A stretch of 64,000 nucleotides of DNA, from positions 7,618 through 71,617 of the forward strand of contig JABHDC010000154.1 of assembly GCA_018673255.1 (NCBI GenBank). Direction: 5' to 3'. A program made the position numbers and the translations under genes. Position 1 is the first letter of the stretch; the number at the start of each line of letters is the position of its first letter. Below, piece after piece: positions 16,058 to 24,890 of the stretch. The DNA is from Gemmatimonadota bacterium. Its GTDB lineage: Bacteria; Latescibacterota; UBA2968; UBA8231. Below the pieces are notes generated by a model. The model was not told the origin of the DNA. It searched no databases and worked only from the letters and a program-made list of their open reading frames with translations.

Positions 16058-17014
16058 TCAAGTGGTTGCCAGCGCGCGCCGCGCGGCCAACACCATGTGT
16101 TGTGGCGTAAGGCAGTGTTTCTCCAAGAGATCCTCATTGGCGGCCGATTCGCCGAAGACATCGTTGATCCCCATGCGGATGACCCGCGTCGGCCGATGCT
16201 CGCTCAGTGTTTCAGCCACGGCACTTCCGAGCCCGCCAATCACGGTATGATCTTCACCGGTGATGACGGTTCCTGTCGCCGCGGCGGAGATGACAGCCTC
16301 TGTGTCCAGGGGCTTGATCGTTGGTACGTGTAACACGTGGGCACTGACGTTCTCAGCGGCCAGAAGACTGGCCGCCTGCAGCGCCCGCACGCTCTGCTCA
16401 CCGGTGGTGATGAAGCTGATGTCCTGGCCCTTGCGTAGTACGCGTGCCTGGCCAATCTCGAATTGATCGTCATCGCCGAAGATGACGGGCATGGGATCGC
16501 GGGTCAGACGCAGATACACCGGGCCATCCAACTGGTTGGCTGCTATCATCAGGCCCCGGGTCTCGACACCATCCGCCGGTGCCAGGACGGTCATGCCTGG
16601 CATGGCTCGCATGACACTGATGTCCGAAACATCCTGGTGTGTCTTGCCGGTCTTGCCGGTCAACAAACCCGTATAACTACCGGCAATTTTCACATTGAGT
16701 CCCGGTTGGGCGACCACGACACGAACCTGATCCAGGTCACGATTCACCAGGAATACGGCGAAACTGGACAACCACAGAACCAGGCCGCACGAGGCCATGC
16801 CCGCGGCGACGCCCATCATGTTCTGTTCAGCGATTCCCATCTGCAGGAACCGATCCGGTCGTTGCCGTGCGACCAGATCCGCCTTTGTGGAGTTGGCCAG
16901 ATCCGCATCCAGCACGACCACGCGCGGATCGGCATCGATCAATTCGACGAGGGTCTCGCCATAGGCGTCGCGCTGGGCGATCAGTTCATCGCGTATTTCG
17001 TAAAGTGCACTCAC
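16058..17014 (-). CDS. Transketolase, C-terminal subunit
   Basis: 318 residues matching the pyrimidine-binding and C-terminal domains of transketolase. The catalytic glutamate lies in MGIAEQNMMGVAAGMA (about residue 60), followed by TGKTGKTHQDVSDISVMRAMP, and the C-terminal domain shows GEDHTVIGGLGSAVAE. The start is a GTG at 17014 with CAGGAGG 8 nt upstream, overlapping the stop of the N-terminal subunit gene by 4 nt. Together the two half-proteins would form a complete thiamine-diphosphate transketolase moving two-carbon ketol units in the pentose phosphate pathway. Split transketolases of this kind are common in archaea and many bacteria, so the split is not a frameshift; a related pathway-specific ketol transferase cannot be excluded. 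Confidence 0.92.
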   Translation of the reverse strand: MSALYEIRDELIAQRDAYGETLVELIDADPRVVVLDADLANSTKADLVARQRPDRFLQMGIAEQNMMGVAAGMASCGLVLWLSSFAVFLVNRDLDQVRVVVAQPGLNVKIAGSYTGLLTGKTGKTHQDVSDISVMRAMPGMTVLAPADGVETRGLMIAANQLDGPVYLRLTRDPMPVIFGDDDQFEIGQARVLRKGQDISFITTGEQSVRALQAASLLAAENVSAHVLHVPTIKPLDTEAVISAAATGTVITGEDHTVIGGLGSAVAETLSEHRPTRVIRMGINDVFGESAANEDLLEKHCLTPQHMVLAARRALATT

Positions 17015-17880
17015 AGTGCTGCCTCCTGGTCGGCCAGTTCCTGTTGCGCGATGCGCAGATATTCCTCTGTCACGGGCCGGGAGTGCCAGCTGTAGTCGTT
17101 CTCCATATAGGAGATTCCCTTGCCCTTCACGGTCCGGGCGATGATGATGCTGGGGCCTTCATCGTGATCTCGTGCTGCAGCGCAGGCCGACAGGATCTGT
17201 TCGAAGTCGTGTCCGTCGATCTCGATTACGTGCCATCCGAAGGCAGCCCATCGAAGAGCTGGATTGTCCTGGGCCGGGCGTCGAGCATCATCCTCGTATC
17301 CGGCGTCCGTTGCCCAGCCGAATTGCTGCAGGCCATTCCAGTCGAGAATAGCGGTCAGGTTGCTCACGCGGTAGCGATCGGCGACGAAGGCGGCTTCCCA
17401 GATCTGCCCTTCCTGCGAGTCTCCATCGCCCAGCATGACCCACGTGTGGTAGTCCTTCTGCTGCATGCGCGCCGCCAGGGCCATACCCAGCCCCGGTGAC
17501 AACCCCTGGCCGAGGGATCCAGAGGACATGTCGATTCCGGGAAGCACCGACATATCGGGGTGCCCCTGGAGACGCGAGTCGACAGCGTCAAATGTCTCCA
17601 ACTCCTCCGGTGGGAAATATCCCCGTGCCGCCAGAGCCGCATACAGGCCAATGGAGCAGTGGCCCTTCGACAGGATGAATCGGTCCCGGTCAGGATCGTG
17701 GGGTTTCTCCGGATCGATTCGCATGACCTCGAAGTAGAGGGCCGTCAGTAGTTCGGCCGCCGACATGGGGCCGCCGAGATGGCCGGCGCCTGCGCGGTGC
17801 ACCGACTCAACGACCCATCGGCGAATCTTGATGGCCGTGAGTCGGAGTTGGCGATGGCGTTCGGCGTCAATCGTCGTCAT
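17011..17880 (-). CDS. Transketolase, N-terminal subunit
   Basis: 289 residues carrying the thiamine-diphosphate-binding half. Visible motifs are AGAGHLGGPMSAAELL, RFILSKGHCS, the cofactor signature GDGDSQEGQIWEAAF with the asparagine of LDWNGLQQFG downstream, and TVKGKGISYMEN. The ATG at 17880 (MTTIDAERHRQ) is chosen because the frame upstream reads into the preceding TPR lipoprotein gene, whose stop is 7 nt away; an ATG at 17916 would overlap that gene. It is coupled to the C-terminal subunit gene by a GTGA overlap. The gene order, TPR lipoprotein - TPR lipoprotein - tktN - tktC, implies one transcript ending at the terminator near 15950. Confidence 0.92.
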   Translation of the reverse strand: MTTIDAERHRQLRLTAIKIRRWVVESVHRAGAGHLGGPMSAAELLTALYFEVMRIDPEKPHDPDRDRFILSKGHCSIGLYAALAARGYFPPEELETFDAVDSRLQGHPDMSVLPGIDMSSGSLGQGLSPGLGMALAARMQQKDYHTWVMLGDGDSQEGQIWEAAFVADRYRVSNLTAILDWNGLQQFGWATDAGYEDDARRPAQDNPALRWAAFGWHVIEIDGHDFEQILSACAAARDHDEGPSIIIARTVKGKGISYMENDYSWHSRPVTEEYLRIAQQELADQEAAL

Positions 17881-17887
17881 CGGTTCG

Positions 17888-18655
17888 TCATTCCTGTGAC
17901 AGGTTTGCGGCTTCATCTGAGCGGCCGAGAAGGTCAAGAACGTGGGCCAGATCTCGTCGTGTCGCAGCGACATCGGGGTGCGTCGCGCCGAGGTGCTGTG
18001 TCTGATAGGTCACCGCCATTTTCAGCTGCTTCTCGGCTTCGTCATATCGCTGCCCCACATAGAGTTCGTGACCGTGTGCATAGTGACGCAGGCCCGTCGC
18101 CCGGATACCGATGCGCGCGGCGCCAGCACTGTCACCACGTGCCTGCAGCACTCGCGCCTGACCCGACAGCACCAGCGAAAGATGCGGCCGTTCAGGCGAC
18201 AGATACAACCACCCCTCGTCAGCCAGTTCCAGGATCTGATCGTAGTAGCCGGAAGCGCGGTCAAGGTCGCCCAATTGCAGGGCAATGTCGCCCAGCGTAC
18301 CCAGTGTTCTGAGCAGGTCGTCGGCGGGCACTCCCGTCGAGCGCAGACTGTCGAGTTGCCGACTCAGGATCGATCGGAAGAGGCTATCGGCAGCGGCAAA
18401 GTCGCCACGACCGGCGGCCTGTTGGGCAAGGCCTTCCAGTGAACGAACGACCAGCCGCAGGCGACCATCAGCCTGTGCGATCCGGGCAGCGGAATCGAGG
18501 TGTGTCTGGGCGGCGGTGGCATCTGCGGACTCGACGGCTTTGCCGGCGGCATCCATCTGCGCCGCCCATGCAGTCAGCGCAGGATCTTCAGTGACTTCGG
18601 GAGTACACCCGAGACACAACAGAAGGGTTACAGGCCATGGCCGCCAGGATGTCAC
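17888..18655 (-). CDS. TPR lipoprotein
   Basis: 255 residues with an N-terminal lipoprotein signal (VTLLLCLGC, predicted lipidated Cys at residue 17). The rest is alpha-helical and TPR-like, with repeats such as RDFAAADSLF-type GRGDFAAADSLFRSIL, ALQLGDLDRASGYYDQIL and GQRYDEAEKQLKMAV, and a C-terminal segment HLGATHPDVAATRRDLAHVLD resembling the longer Kinesin-light-chain type TPRs. It starts at GTG 18655, overlapping the stop of the preceding TPR lipoprotein gene by 4 nt. A periplasmic or membrane-attached protein-interaction scaffold is likely. The client is unknown; linkage to transketolase looks positional rather than functional. Confidence 0.8.
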   Translation of the reverse strand: MTSWRPWPVTLLLCLGCTPEVTEDPALTAWAAQMDAAGKAVESADATAAQTHLDSAARIAQADGRLRLVVRSLEGLAQQAAGRGDFAAADSLFRSILSRQLDSLRSTGVPADDLLRTLGTLGDIALQLGDLDRASGYYDQILELADEGWLYLSPERPHLSLVLSGQARVLQARGDSAGAARIGIRATGLRHYAHGHELYVGQRYDEAEKQLKMAVTYQTQHLGATHPDVAATRRDLAHVLDLLGRSDEAANLSQE

Positions 18656-19929
18656 GGTCGTGATCCGTCTTCGTTCAAGGTGTCGAGAGCTTTCTGGAGT
18701 TGTGCGGCGAATTCGCTGTCGCCGGCCAAAGTGACACCAGCCTGAAGGATCTCGCGGGCCTTGTCCGCGTTGCCGGCATTGGTCAGTGCCAGACCGTAGA
18801 AGTAGTGAACTTGAGGATTCTCTGGTGCACGGGCCAGTGCCTTCTCGTACAGGGGCAGCGCCAACTCGATTTCACCGCGCATGGCGTAGACCGATCCCGC
18901 GTTCATCAGTGCCGTGGGATCATCCGGTCTGGCGTCAGCTGCGCGAAGATAGAAGGGGAGTGACTCGTCGAGTCGCTCGGCCCGTGACAGCAGGCCACCC
19001 ATGTGGTTGAGCAGACGGGCATCGCCGGGCTGCAGATTGGCCACATGCTGGAATTTGATGACCGCTTCCTCCGTCAGGGCATTCTCCAACAGGAAGGCGC
19101 CCAGGCGATAGTGGCCGGCCGGATCCTCGGGTGAGTTGAGGATGGCCACCCGCAACTGACGAAATGTTTCGGCCCTGGACGCATCGATCGACTGCAGATG
19201 CGTCAATCGTTCGCGGGCCGCCGCGGAAATCGAGGCATCCATCGCTGCGCCTGAAGCGGCGATGCGCTCCCAGGCTTCGACCAGACTCGGATCCAGTTCG
19301 GTCGCCACTGTGTAGGCCGCGATCGCTTCGCTCAGAATACCGGCCTGCTCGAGGGACATACCGTGCAGGTGCGCGAATGTCGCCTCCTGCGGCCGCAGTT
19401 CACGGGCCTTGCTGATGTACTCGATGGCCATCTCGGGTCGCTGCGTGGCGCGATAGACGTCAGCCAGTCGCCGATAGAGGGCGGGCTGTTCCGGTTCCAG
19501 TTCCACTGCGCGCCGAAGGTGAGTCTCGGCCTCATCCAACCGCTGCATGCGGAAGTACATCCCGCCGAGATTCAGATGGGCAAGGGCGAAATCAGGGTGA
19601 TGGCGCAGGGCCCGTTGAGCCGACTCAATCGCTTCGGCGTGAAGGCCCAGAGCCACCTGTGCGGTAGCCAGCAGATTGTTGACTTGGGCGCTGGTCGAAT
19701 CGATGGCCAGTGCCTGCTCGGCAACCTGAATCGCTTCGGCTGATTCTCCCGAGGCCAGTGCCTGCCGGACCTGCCCCAGTAACTGGGCAATCTCCGGCGA
19801 AGGTGCGACAGGCTGGGCCGGTACAACCGGTGGCGCAGGGGATTCTTCCGGCCGGGGATCACACGAAGTGACGGTGACGAGCATACAGGCCGCCAGGGCG
19901 AGTACGCAGGATGGTGGCCTGAGCGGCAT
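18652..19929 (-). CDS. TPR lipoprotein with about nine repeats
   Basis: About 425 residues. The signal ends LAACMLVTVTSCD, giving a lipidated Cys, then a Pro-rich linker (PAPPVVPAQPVAPSP) and consecutive TPR units: ALASGESAEAIQVAEQALAI, ALGLHAEAIESAQRALRH, MQRLDEAETHLRRAVEL, ATQRPEMAIEYISKAREL, and later AERLDESLPFYLRAADARP and MRGEIELALPLYEKALAR. The chosen ATG at 19929 (MPLRPPSC) gives a compact signal; an ATG at 19941 adds four residues. It is the first gene of the operon leading to transketolase. Such proteins usually serve as scaffolds for envelope assembly; no partner is evident here. Confidence 0.82.
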   Translation of the reverse strand: MPLRPPSCVLALAACMLVTVTSCDPRPEESPAPPVVPAQPVAPSPEIAQLLGQVRQALASGESAEAIQVAEQALAIDSTSAQVNNLLATAQVALGLHAEAIESAQRALRHHPDFALAHLNLGGMYFRMQRLDEAETHLRRAVELEPEQPALYRRLADVYRATQRPEMAIEYISKARELRPQEATFAHLHGMSLEQAGILSEAIAAYTVATELDPSLVEAWERIAASGAAMDASISAAARERLTHLQSIDASRAETFRQLRVAILNSPEDPAGHYRLGAFLLENALTEEAVIKFQHVANLQPGDARLLNHMGGLLSRAERLDESLPFYLRAADARPDDPTALMNAGSVYAMRGEIELALPLYEKALARAPENPQVHYFYGLALTNAGNADKAREILQAGVTLAGDSEFAAQLQKALDTLNEDGSRP

Positions 19930-20034
19930 CGCAGGCTCCACTGAAGAGGGCAGGAGTCACCGTCGAAGGTGACGGCTTGGATCGGTATCGTCGGCCCCGG
20001 CCCCTGGGATGTCAAGAATCGGGCGCGAGGACAA

Positions 20035-20068
20035 CGAAAAAGCCCCGGGAGCCTAGGCACCCGGGGCT
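20035..20068 (-). terminator. Intrinsic terminator after tRNA-Val(CAC)
   Basis: On the minus strand AGCCCCGGG pairs with CCCGGGGCT around a 10-nt loop and is followed by TTTTTCG. It lies about 21 nt beyond the CCA end of tRNA-Val and closes the two-tRNA transcript. Confidence 0.88.
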
Positions 20069-20088
20069 ATCGCGAACAGAGCAGAAAA

Positions 20089-20165
20089 TGGTGGGCGATG
20101 CTGGATTTGAACCAGCGACCTCCGGTATGTGAAACCGGCGCTCTAACCAACTGAGCTAATCGCCC
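20089..20165 (-). tRNA. tRNA-Val(CAC)
   Basis: The complement has acceptor GGGCGAT/ATCGCCC, D-arm GCTC/GAGC, anticodon stem CCGGT/ACCGG with loop TTCACAT (anticodon CAC, reads GUG), T-arm GCTGG/CCAGC with TTCAAAT, discriminator A and encoded CCA. Confidence 0.95.
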
Positions 20166-20166
20166 A

Positions 20167-20243
20167 TGGTGGGCCCACCAGGGCTCGAACCTGGGACCAA
20201 CGGATTATGAGTCCGTCGCTCTAACCAACTGAGCTATAGGCCC
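20167..20243 (-). tRNA. tRNA with CAT anticodon (elongator Met or Ile2)
   Basis: The complement gives acceptor GGGCCTA/TGGGCCC, D-arm GCTC/GAGC, anticodon stem ACGGA/TCCGT with loop CTCATAA (anticodon CAT), T-arm CCAGG/CCTGG with TTCGAGC, discriminator A and encoded CCA. It lacks the three consecutive G-C pairs at the base of the anticodon stem expected of initiator tRNA. Elongator Met and lysidine-modified Ile cannot be told apart safely by eye. Its CCA end is only one base from the 5' end of tRNA-Val. Confidence 0.92.
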
Positions 20244-20319
20244 TGTGTCATGCGTACCTGGTGCTGCTGCAGGCACAAAAACATCAGGGCACAACAGGGC
20301 ACGGTCAAGAGCCCGGGTG

Positions 20320-22164
20320 TCAGTTGCCACCTGATTCTGATGAACTCGCGCTCAACTGGGTGCGCGTACTGATCAACTCACGCACATGAGCATTGAGGCT
20401 CTGGACCTCACTCTCCAGGCCCGCTTCCTGCGCCTGTCGCAGACGACGCGTGGTATCATCGATCTGCCGTGTCAGGCTCTCGCGACGCAGGTGCACCAGG
20501 TGATCTCGCCACAGTTGGTTCGCCTGGGCCTCATCGGTTTCGGCCAGAGCGCAGGTGGCCACGAGTTGTCCCAATGGGTCGTCGCCGAGTTCGCTCAGGA
20601 GCGCGGAGACATCGATTCGATCCACATTCGCATAACGCTGGCCGAGCAGTTCAACGAGGCGAGCGACGACTGGATCGGTGAATTCTTCTGCTCCGAGTCG
20701 TTGTGTGGTGGGGCCGAGGAATCGTGGGAATTGAAGCAGGAGGGCGACGAATTCTCGCTCGAGTCGCTGTGCCACTGTCGGGGGAGGCAGGACCTCGACC
20801 GGAGCATATGAGTCATCGGGCGGCGGTGGCGTCTCCTGTCGAGGGCGACGATCTGAGGCCCCGGACTTGCGCTGCGCCATCGAAGTCTCGACGTCGCGTC
20901 GCAGGGCTTGTTCATCCACGCCGAAACGCTGGGCGACCCGGCGCATCATCAAGTCCTGGCGAACGGATGCTGTCGTGTCGCCCACCAGAGGCAACAGCTG
21001 CTCGATGATGCGGGCCCGGCCCTGGAGCGATGAGAGGTCCATCGATGCGGCCAAGTGATCCAGATATACATCAAAGGCGGCGGGTGCGCGCTCAATCAGT
21101 TGTGCCAGGGCCTCGGGGCCGCCTTCCTCGCGGATCAGAGAATCGGGGTCGTGTCCCTCAGGCAGAGCAACCACCTTCACATCCAGATCGGTCTTCAGCA
21201 GGATCTCGATTCCACGTACCGCCGCATTCGATCCGGCCGCATCGCCGTCGAAGATGAGCACGACGCGCTCGGCATACCGACCCAGCAACTGGGCATGGTC
21301 AACCGTCAATGCCGTGCCTGATGCGGCGACCACATTGTCGACTCCAGCCTGGGCCAGGCCCAGTACATCCATATACCCCTCGACGACGAGAGCCGTCTTG
21401 CTGCGTCGAATCGGTTCACGGGAGCGACTCAGGCCGTACATGACGCGGCTCTTGGAATAGATCGCCGTCTCTGGCGAATTCAGATACTTGGGCTCGTCCT
21501 CCTCAGACATGGCCCGCGCGCCAAATGCGATCACCCGCCCGGAGAGATTGCTGATGGGAAAGATGATGCGCTGACGAAACCGGTCGAAGTGTCCTCGTCC
21601 ACGACGGCTGGGAGACGCCAGACCTGCCTGTGTCAGCACATCCGGATCGAATTGCCGCCGGCCGGCCATCTCGACAAAACTCGTCCAACCTGCAGGGGCG
21701 TATCCCAGGTTTTCACGATCGATCAGTTCGTCACTGAGCCCGCGACCCCGCAGGTAGGCCAGTGCTTCGGCGCCCTCGGGCTGCCGGAGCATGTAGTGGT
21801 AGTATTTTGTCGCCAGATCGTGAGCGCGAAAGAGGGGGTCCAGTCGATCCTCCTCGCCGTGGCCCTGGCTCTTGGGCAACTCGACCCCGGCTCGTTCAGC
21901 CAGGAAGGTGACGGCTTCGATGAAGCTGACCTTGTCGATTTCCTGCACGAACTTGAAGACGTCGCCGCCCACGCCACAGCCGAAGCAATGGTAGATCTGC
22001 CGCTGGGCGTTCACGTTGAAAGAGGGGGTCTTCTCCTCGTGAAATGGGCACAGTCCCGACCAATTGTTGCCGCGCTGGCGCAATTGCACGTGGGCACCCA
22101 CGACATCGACGATGTCGGATGCGTCGCGCACGCGCTCAAGGATCTCTTCCGGAATTCGGGCCAT
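20320..22164 (-). CDS. dnaG: DNA primase
   Basis: 614 residues from the ATG at 22164 (MARIPEEILERVRDASDIVD), the usual DnaG beginning; the open frame upstream has no homology-like features. It has the N-terminal CHC2 zinc finger (CPFHEEKTPSF ... HCFGCGVGGDVF), the catalytic core (LGYAPAGW, FRQRIIFPI, VIAFGARA, PKYLNSPET), the TOPRIM motifs VVEGYMDVLGL and VLIFDGDAAG, and a C-terminal helicase-interaction region with a final coiled segment. It synthesises RNA primers at the replication fork. It stands alone, without the rpsU or rpoD neighbours seen in E. coli, and is followed by the two-tRNA cluster after about 76 nt. Confidence 0.96.
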   Translation of the reverse strand: MARIPEEILERVRDASDIVDVVGAHVQLRQRGNNWSGLCPFHEEKTPSFNVNAQRQIYHCFGCGVGGDVFKFVQEIDKVSFIEAVTFLAERAGVELPKSQGHGEEDRLDPLFRAHDLATKYYHYMLRQPEGAEALAYLRGRGLSDELIDRENLGYAPAGWTSFVEMAGRRQFDPDVLTQAGLASPSRRGRGHFDRFRQRIIFPISNLSGRVIAFGARAMSEEDEPKYLNSPETAIYSKSRVMYGLSRSREPIRRSKTALVVEGYMDVLGLAQAGVDNVVAASGTALTVDHAQLLGRYAERVVLIFDGDAAGSNAAVRGIEILLKTDLDVKVVALPEGHDPDSLIREEGGPEALAQLIERAPAAFDVYLDHLAASMDLSSLQGRARIIEQLLPLVGDTTASVRQDLMMRRVAQRFGVDEQALRRDVETSMAQRKSGASDRRPRQETPPPPDDSYAPVEVLPPPTVAQRLEREFVALLLQFPRFLGPTTQRLGAEEFTDPVVARLVELLGQRYANVDRIDVSALLSELGDDPLGQLVATCALAETDEAQANQLWRDHLVHLRRESLTRQIDDTTRRLRQAQEAGLESEVQSLNAHVRELISTRTQLSASSSESGGN

Positions 22165-22585
22165 GGACGGGGATCGTGGGGGATTCGGGGCTGTCGTCGG
22201 GGCTGAACGAAACTTACACCCCGAACGAACCTCGGCAAATCGAGTCGATTCCGAGGATCCGTCGAGCCAGAAAGCGTCAATATCTTGTGGTCGGCTGTAG
22301 TGGCGTGGCACAAGTTGTTGGGGGTCGAAGGAATCGGACGGCACCTTGCAACCGGTGCGCTCCATCACAGAACCATCCGGGTCGACTAGGTATCTTCACT
22401 TCGAAAGCGTTTGGCGGTGGTTGAATTCCATCGACCATCAGTGGTTGCGTAAAGAGTTGAAAAACCGCAGGATAGAGATGGAGAAGGGGCCGAATTCTAT
22501 GCGCCAGCAGCATGCTTGCTGAGCGTCGATATCGGGCCGTTTCCTCTCCAGTAGACGGCTAGAATTTGCTTGACTTGACCTACCA
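22165..22585. other. Intergenic region upstream of dnaG
   Basis: This stretch between the divergent dnaG and secreted-protein genes is visibly richer in A/T than the flanking genes. It holds short open frames on both strands but none with a ribosome binding site, signal peptide or recognisable motif. A small inverted repeat (CAGCA...TGCTG) lies near 22505-22517. It presumably contains the dnaG promoter, which I could not identify. Confidence 0.5.
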
Positions 22586-22614
22586 TTGCCCTAACTTTAC
22601 CACGCTTATATACT
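22586..22614 (+). promoter_or_regulatory. Putative sigma70-type promoter for the secreted dockerin-like gene
   Basis: TTGCCC (22586-22591) is separated by 17 nt from TATACT (22609-22614), in an A/T-richer patch about 200 nt before the gene at 22814. The -10 is close to consensus and the -35 matches in part. Confidence 0.4.
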
Positions 22615-22813
22615 TCCGCAAGGATTAGTGTGTCTGCACGGGAGCCGTCGATGCTGAACCTCTGTTCTGTGTTCGACGACTCATGGGAAAGCTCGCGGGA
22701 CCCAGGTATTTCAGGGCCACGAAGGAACGGCTTCCCTGCAACTGCATAATTGAATTTTATTTCTCTCAAGAACGACTTCGAGATCGTGTGAATTGATGAG
22801 GAGGATTGAGGAT

Positions 22814-24613
22814 ATGTCGAGAGGCAAAGGGATGCTCTTCGCTCTCGTAGCCCTTACGGCTATTAGTGCCATCATGGCTGCACCCGTCACGGCCGCGACG
22901 ACGTCTGGCCCCGTGGCAGCTACTGATGAGCGTGCACCAGAAGACGTCAGCAATTTGACGGCCTTTCCCGGGGCTGCCGGGGTCGAAATCAGCTGGGAGC
23001 TTTCGCCTTCCGATTTCGTCCGTCAGTCGCCGACGGGCTCGGACCTCACATCCGGCGGTAGCTTCGCAAATGTGAACGACGTGGCTGGCTACGCCATCTA
23101 TCGTGATGACGTGGAAATTGACTTTGTCGACGCTGGCGGGACGGAGTTCGTCGACCTGGAAGCGGCTGGTACGACCATCATCTACACGGTGGTTGCCGAA
23201 GATGCAGCAGGTAACGAGAGCCCGGGTGTTGAGGTTATCGTTTCGCTGGGTGCGCCACCGGCAGCTACCATCAGTTTCGTTGAGCCAGATGGCGATTTCG
23301 GCATCATCGCGCTCGATGGTACAGGTTCCTTGGGCTTCAATATCAACAATTCGGCCACTGCGGCTGACGCCAATCTGACGGCAACCGTTGTGGTTACCGG
23401 CGCTGGCTTCACAGTCACTACCACGACCGAAATCGATGTTACCGAGGGTACCTACCTCATTCCGCCGGGAAACAACACGCACTCTGGTAGCGTCAACTTC
23501 GATGCCGCTGCTGTTGGAAACCTCAACGGGGTGTATCTCGGCTCCGTCCTCATTCGTACGAACGATCCAGAAAACCGCGAGGCCACCTACGACGTCGTAG
23601 CTGAGATTACCGACGGCATCGGCCTTCCGGAAATCTCGATCGCACCAGGCACTGTTACCTACGCTGGCCAGATCATTGACCAGTCCTACACGCGGATCGT
23701 GACGATCAGCAACGTGGGCGGCCCCACGCTGGAAGGCACCGTGTCGATCGCCGGTGATGCTGCATTCAGCATCTCTGGTGACGGGACATACAGTCTTGAT
23801 GGTGGCGGCGCTGAAGAGGTCACGGTCACCTTCGCACCAACAGATAGTGTCAGCTACTCGGCCACGATCACGGTCACGAGTAACGACGACGACGAGGCCA
23901 GCACCGAGATCGCCGTCAGCGGTCGTGGTACGGCATCGGCTGAAGGCCCGGGTGTCATCGAGGTGATCACAACCGTCATCAATCTACCCTTCGAGGGGCT
24001 CGTCACGATCCCAGGTGTCGGTCCGATCAACGCTTCCGATAATGCCGCCGTGGACGCCTTCCTCGCGGATTCTGCTTCTGTGGAAACGGCAGTCAACGAA
24101 GCAGCCCAGGCCGTCGCCCAGGCGATGGGTATCAGCCTGGACCGAATCAGAAACGGTCGCTGGGTCAAGGGTTCGCTCATCTTCGTCTTCGATGTCGCCG
24201 AGGCAGCGGAAGGCTCAGACGAGCCGTCGCCTGCGGATGCGGCGACCGCCCTCGAAACGACACTGGCCGACACGACAACATCGAATGCTGTCTCTGATCT
24301 CGGCGTGCCCAGTGCGACCACGACAGAGACCGTCGTGCAGATCCTGGTTCCGCAGGCTGAAGACGGCAGCCGGGTCGTTGGTTGGTTCACGAAGGGTGAG
24401 TTTGGCGCCCAGGTCGGTTTCGACGATTTCTTCGCCTTCGCCAACAACTTTGGTAAGACGGATGCCGACACCGATTGGGATGTCGCTTTTGACATCGGTA
24501 GCCCTTCCGGTGACCCGGATGGCAAGGTCGACTTTGACGACTTCTTCGCTTTTGCCGACAACTTCGGCAAGATCGTCGCCAACGCCGATGCCATCATCGC
24601 GGCACTGCAGTAG
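22814..24613 (+). CDS. Secreted multidomain protein with tandem dockerin-like FDDFFAFADNFG motifs
   Basis: 599 residues. The ATG at 22814 is preferred over in-frame TTG 22793 and ATG 22796 because GGAGG lies 9-10 nt upstream and MSRGKGMLFALVALTAISA gives a clean signal peptide. Domains in order: an Fn3-like module (about residues 35-145, ending TVVAEDAAGNES), two ASH/choice-of-anchor D-like beta modules (about 150-370, with SVNFDAAAVGNLNGVYLGS and TVTFAPTDSVSYSATI), and a module with AMGISLDRIRNGRWVKGSLI. The end carries two EF-hand/dockerin-like motifs, VGFDDFFAFANNFGK and, after DPDGK, VDFDDFFAFADNFGK, 40 residues apart. The next gene repeats the last two parts. The terminal motifs probably bind calcium or mediate attachment; this is inference from dockerin similarity. 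Confidence 0.8.
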   Translation: MSRGKGMLFALVALTAISAIMAAPVTAATTSGPVAATDERAPEDVSNLTAFPGAAGVEISWELSPSDFVRQSPTGSDLTSGGSFANVNDVAGYAIYRDDVEIDFVDAGGTEFVDLEAAGTTIIYTVVAEDAAGNESPGVEVIVSLGAPPAATISFVEPDGDFGIIALDGTGSLGFNINNSATAADANLTATVVVTGAGFTVTTTTEIDVTEGTYLIPPGNNTHSGSVNFDAAAVGNLNGVYLGSVLIRTNDPENREATYDVVAEITDGIGLPEISIAPGTVTYAGQIIDQSYTRIVTISNVGGPTLEGTVSIAGDAAFSISGDGTYSLDGGGAEEVTVTFAPTDSVSYSATITVTSNDDDEASTEIAVSGRGTASAEGPGVIEVITTVINLPFEGLVTIPGVGPINASDNAAVDAFLADSASVETAVNEAAQAVAQAMGISLDRIRNGRWVKGSLIFVFDVAEAAEGSDEPSPADAATALETTLADTTTSNAVSDLGVPSATTTETVVQILVPQAEDGSRVVGWFTKGEFGAQVGFDDFFAFANNFGKTDADTDWDVAFDIGSPSGDPDGKVDFDDFFAFADNFGKIVANADAIIAALQ

Positions 24614-24652
24614 CAAGGCTTAGCTGGCGTTTTTCGCCAGCAGAGAAGGTTC

Positions 24653-24694
24653 AGAAGGCCCTCACCGATTCGTCGGTGAGGGCCTTCTTTTTTT
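24653..24694 (+). terminator. Very strong intrinsic terminator with UUCG loop
   Basis: A perfect 15-bp stem (arms 24654-24668 and 24673-24687, GAAGGCCCTCACCGA and its complement) is closed by the stable tetraloop TTCG and followed by seven T. It ends transcription of the secreted dockerin-like gene. A smaller hairpin (CTGGCG TTTTT CGCCAG) at 24624-24640 precedes it. Confidence 0.95.
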
Positions 24695-24759
24695 GTGATG
24701 CAGGTCACATAACCTCAGGCAGGCACACAAGTTGGCGCTCCGGGCCGAGGAGATTCCGC

Positions 24760-24788
24760 TTGACCATAGCCCCCAAACCCGATACCGT
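24760..24788 (+). promoter_or_regulatory. Putative promoter of the second dockerin-like gene
   Basis: TTGACC (24760-24765) lies 17 nt before TACCGT (24783-24788), between the strong terminator and the ATG at 24891. The -35 is good; the -10 is weak. Confidence 0.38.
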
Positions 24789-24890
24789 TCTTCATCCGAG
24801 GTGAATCTGATGGACGAGATCAGTCAGGTTGTGTGCCCGGCCTGTCGGCGCCCATGCGCCGAGAGGAACCCGCTCCGGAGAGATTGAGAC

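Noticed and set aside
16058..17880. Frameshifted transketolase
   Set aside because: The two halves have a proper GTGA overlap, a ribosome binding site (CAGGAGG) and intact domain ends; split transketolase subunits are a normal arrangement.
22497..22769. 90-codon minus-strand open frame upstream of the secreted dockerin-like gene
   Set aside because: No Shine-Dalgarno or motif, and it covers the A/T-rich stretch with the candidate plus-strand promoter.
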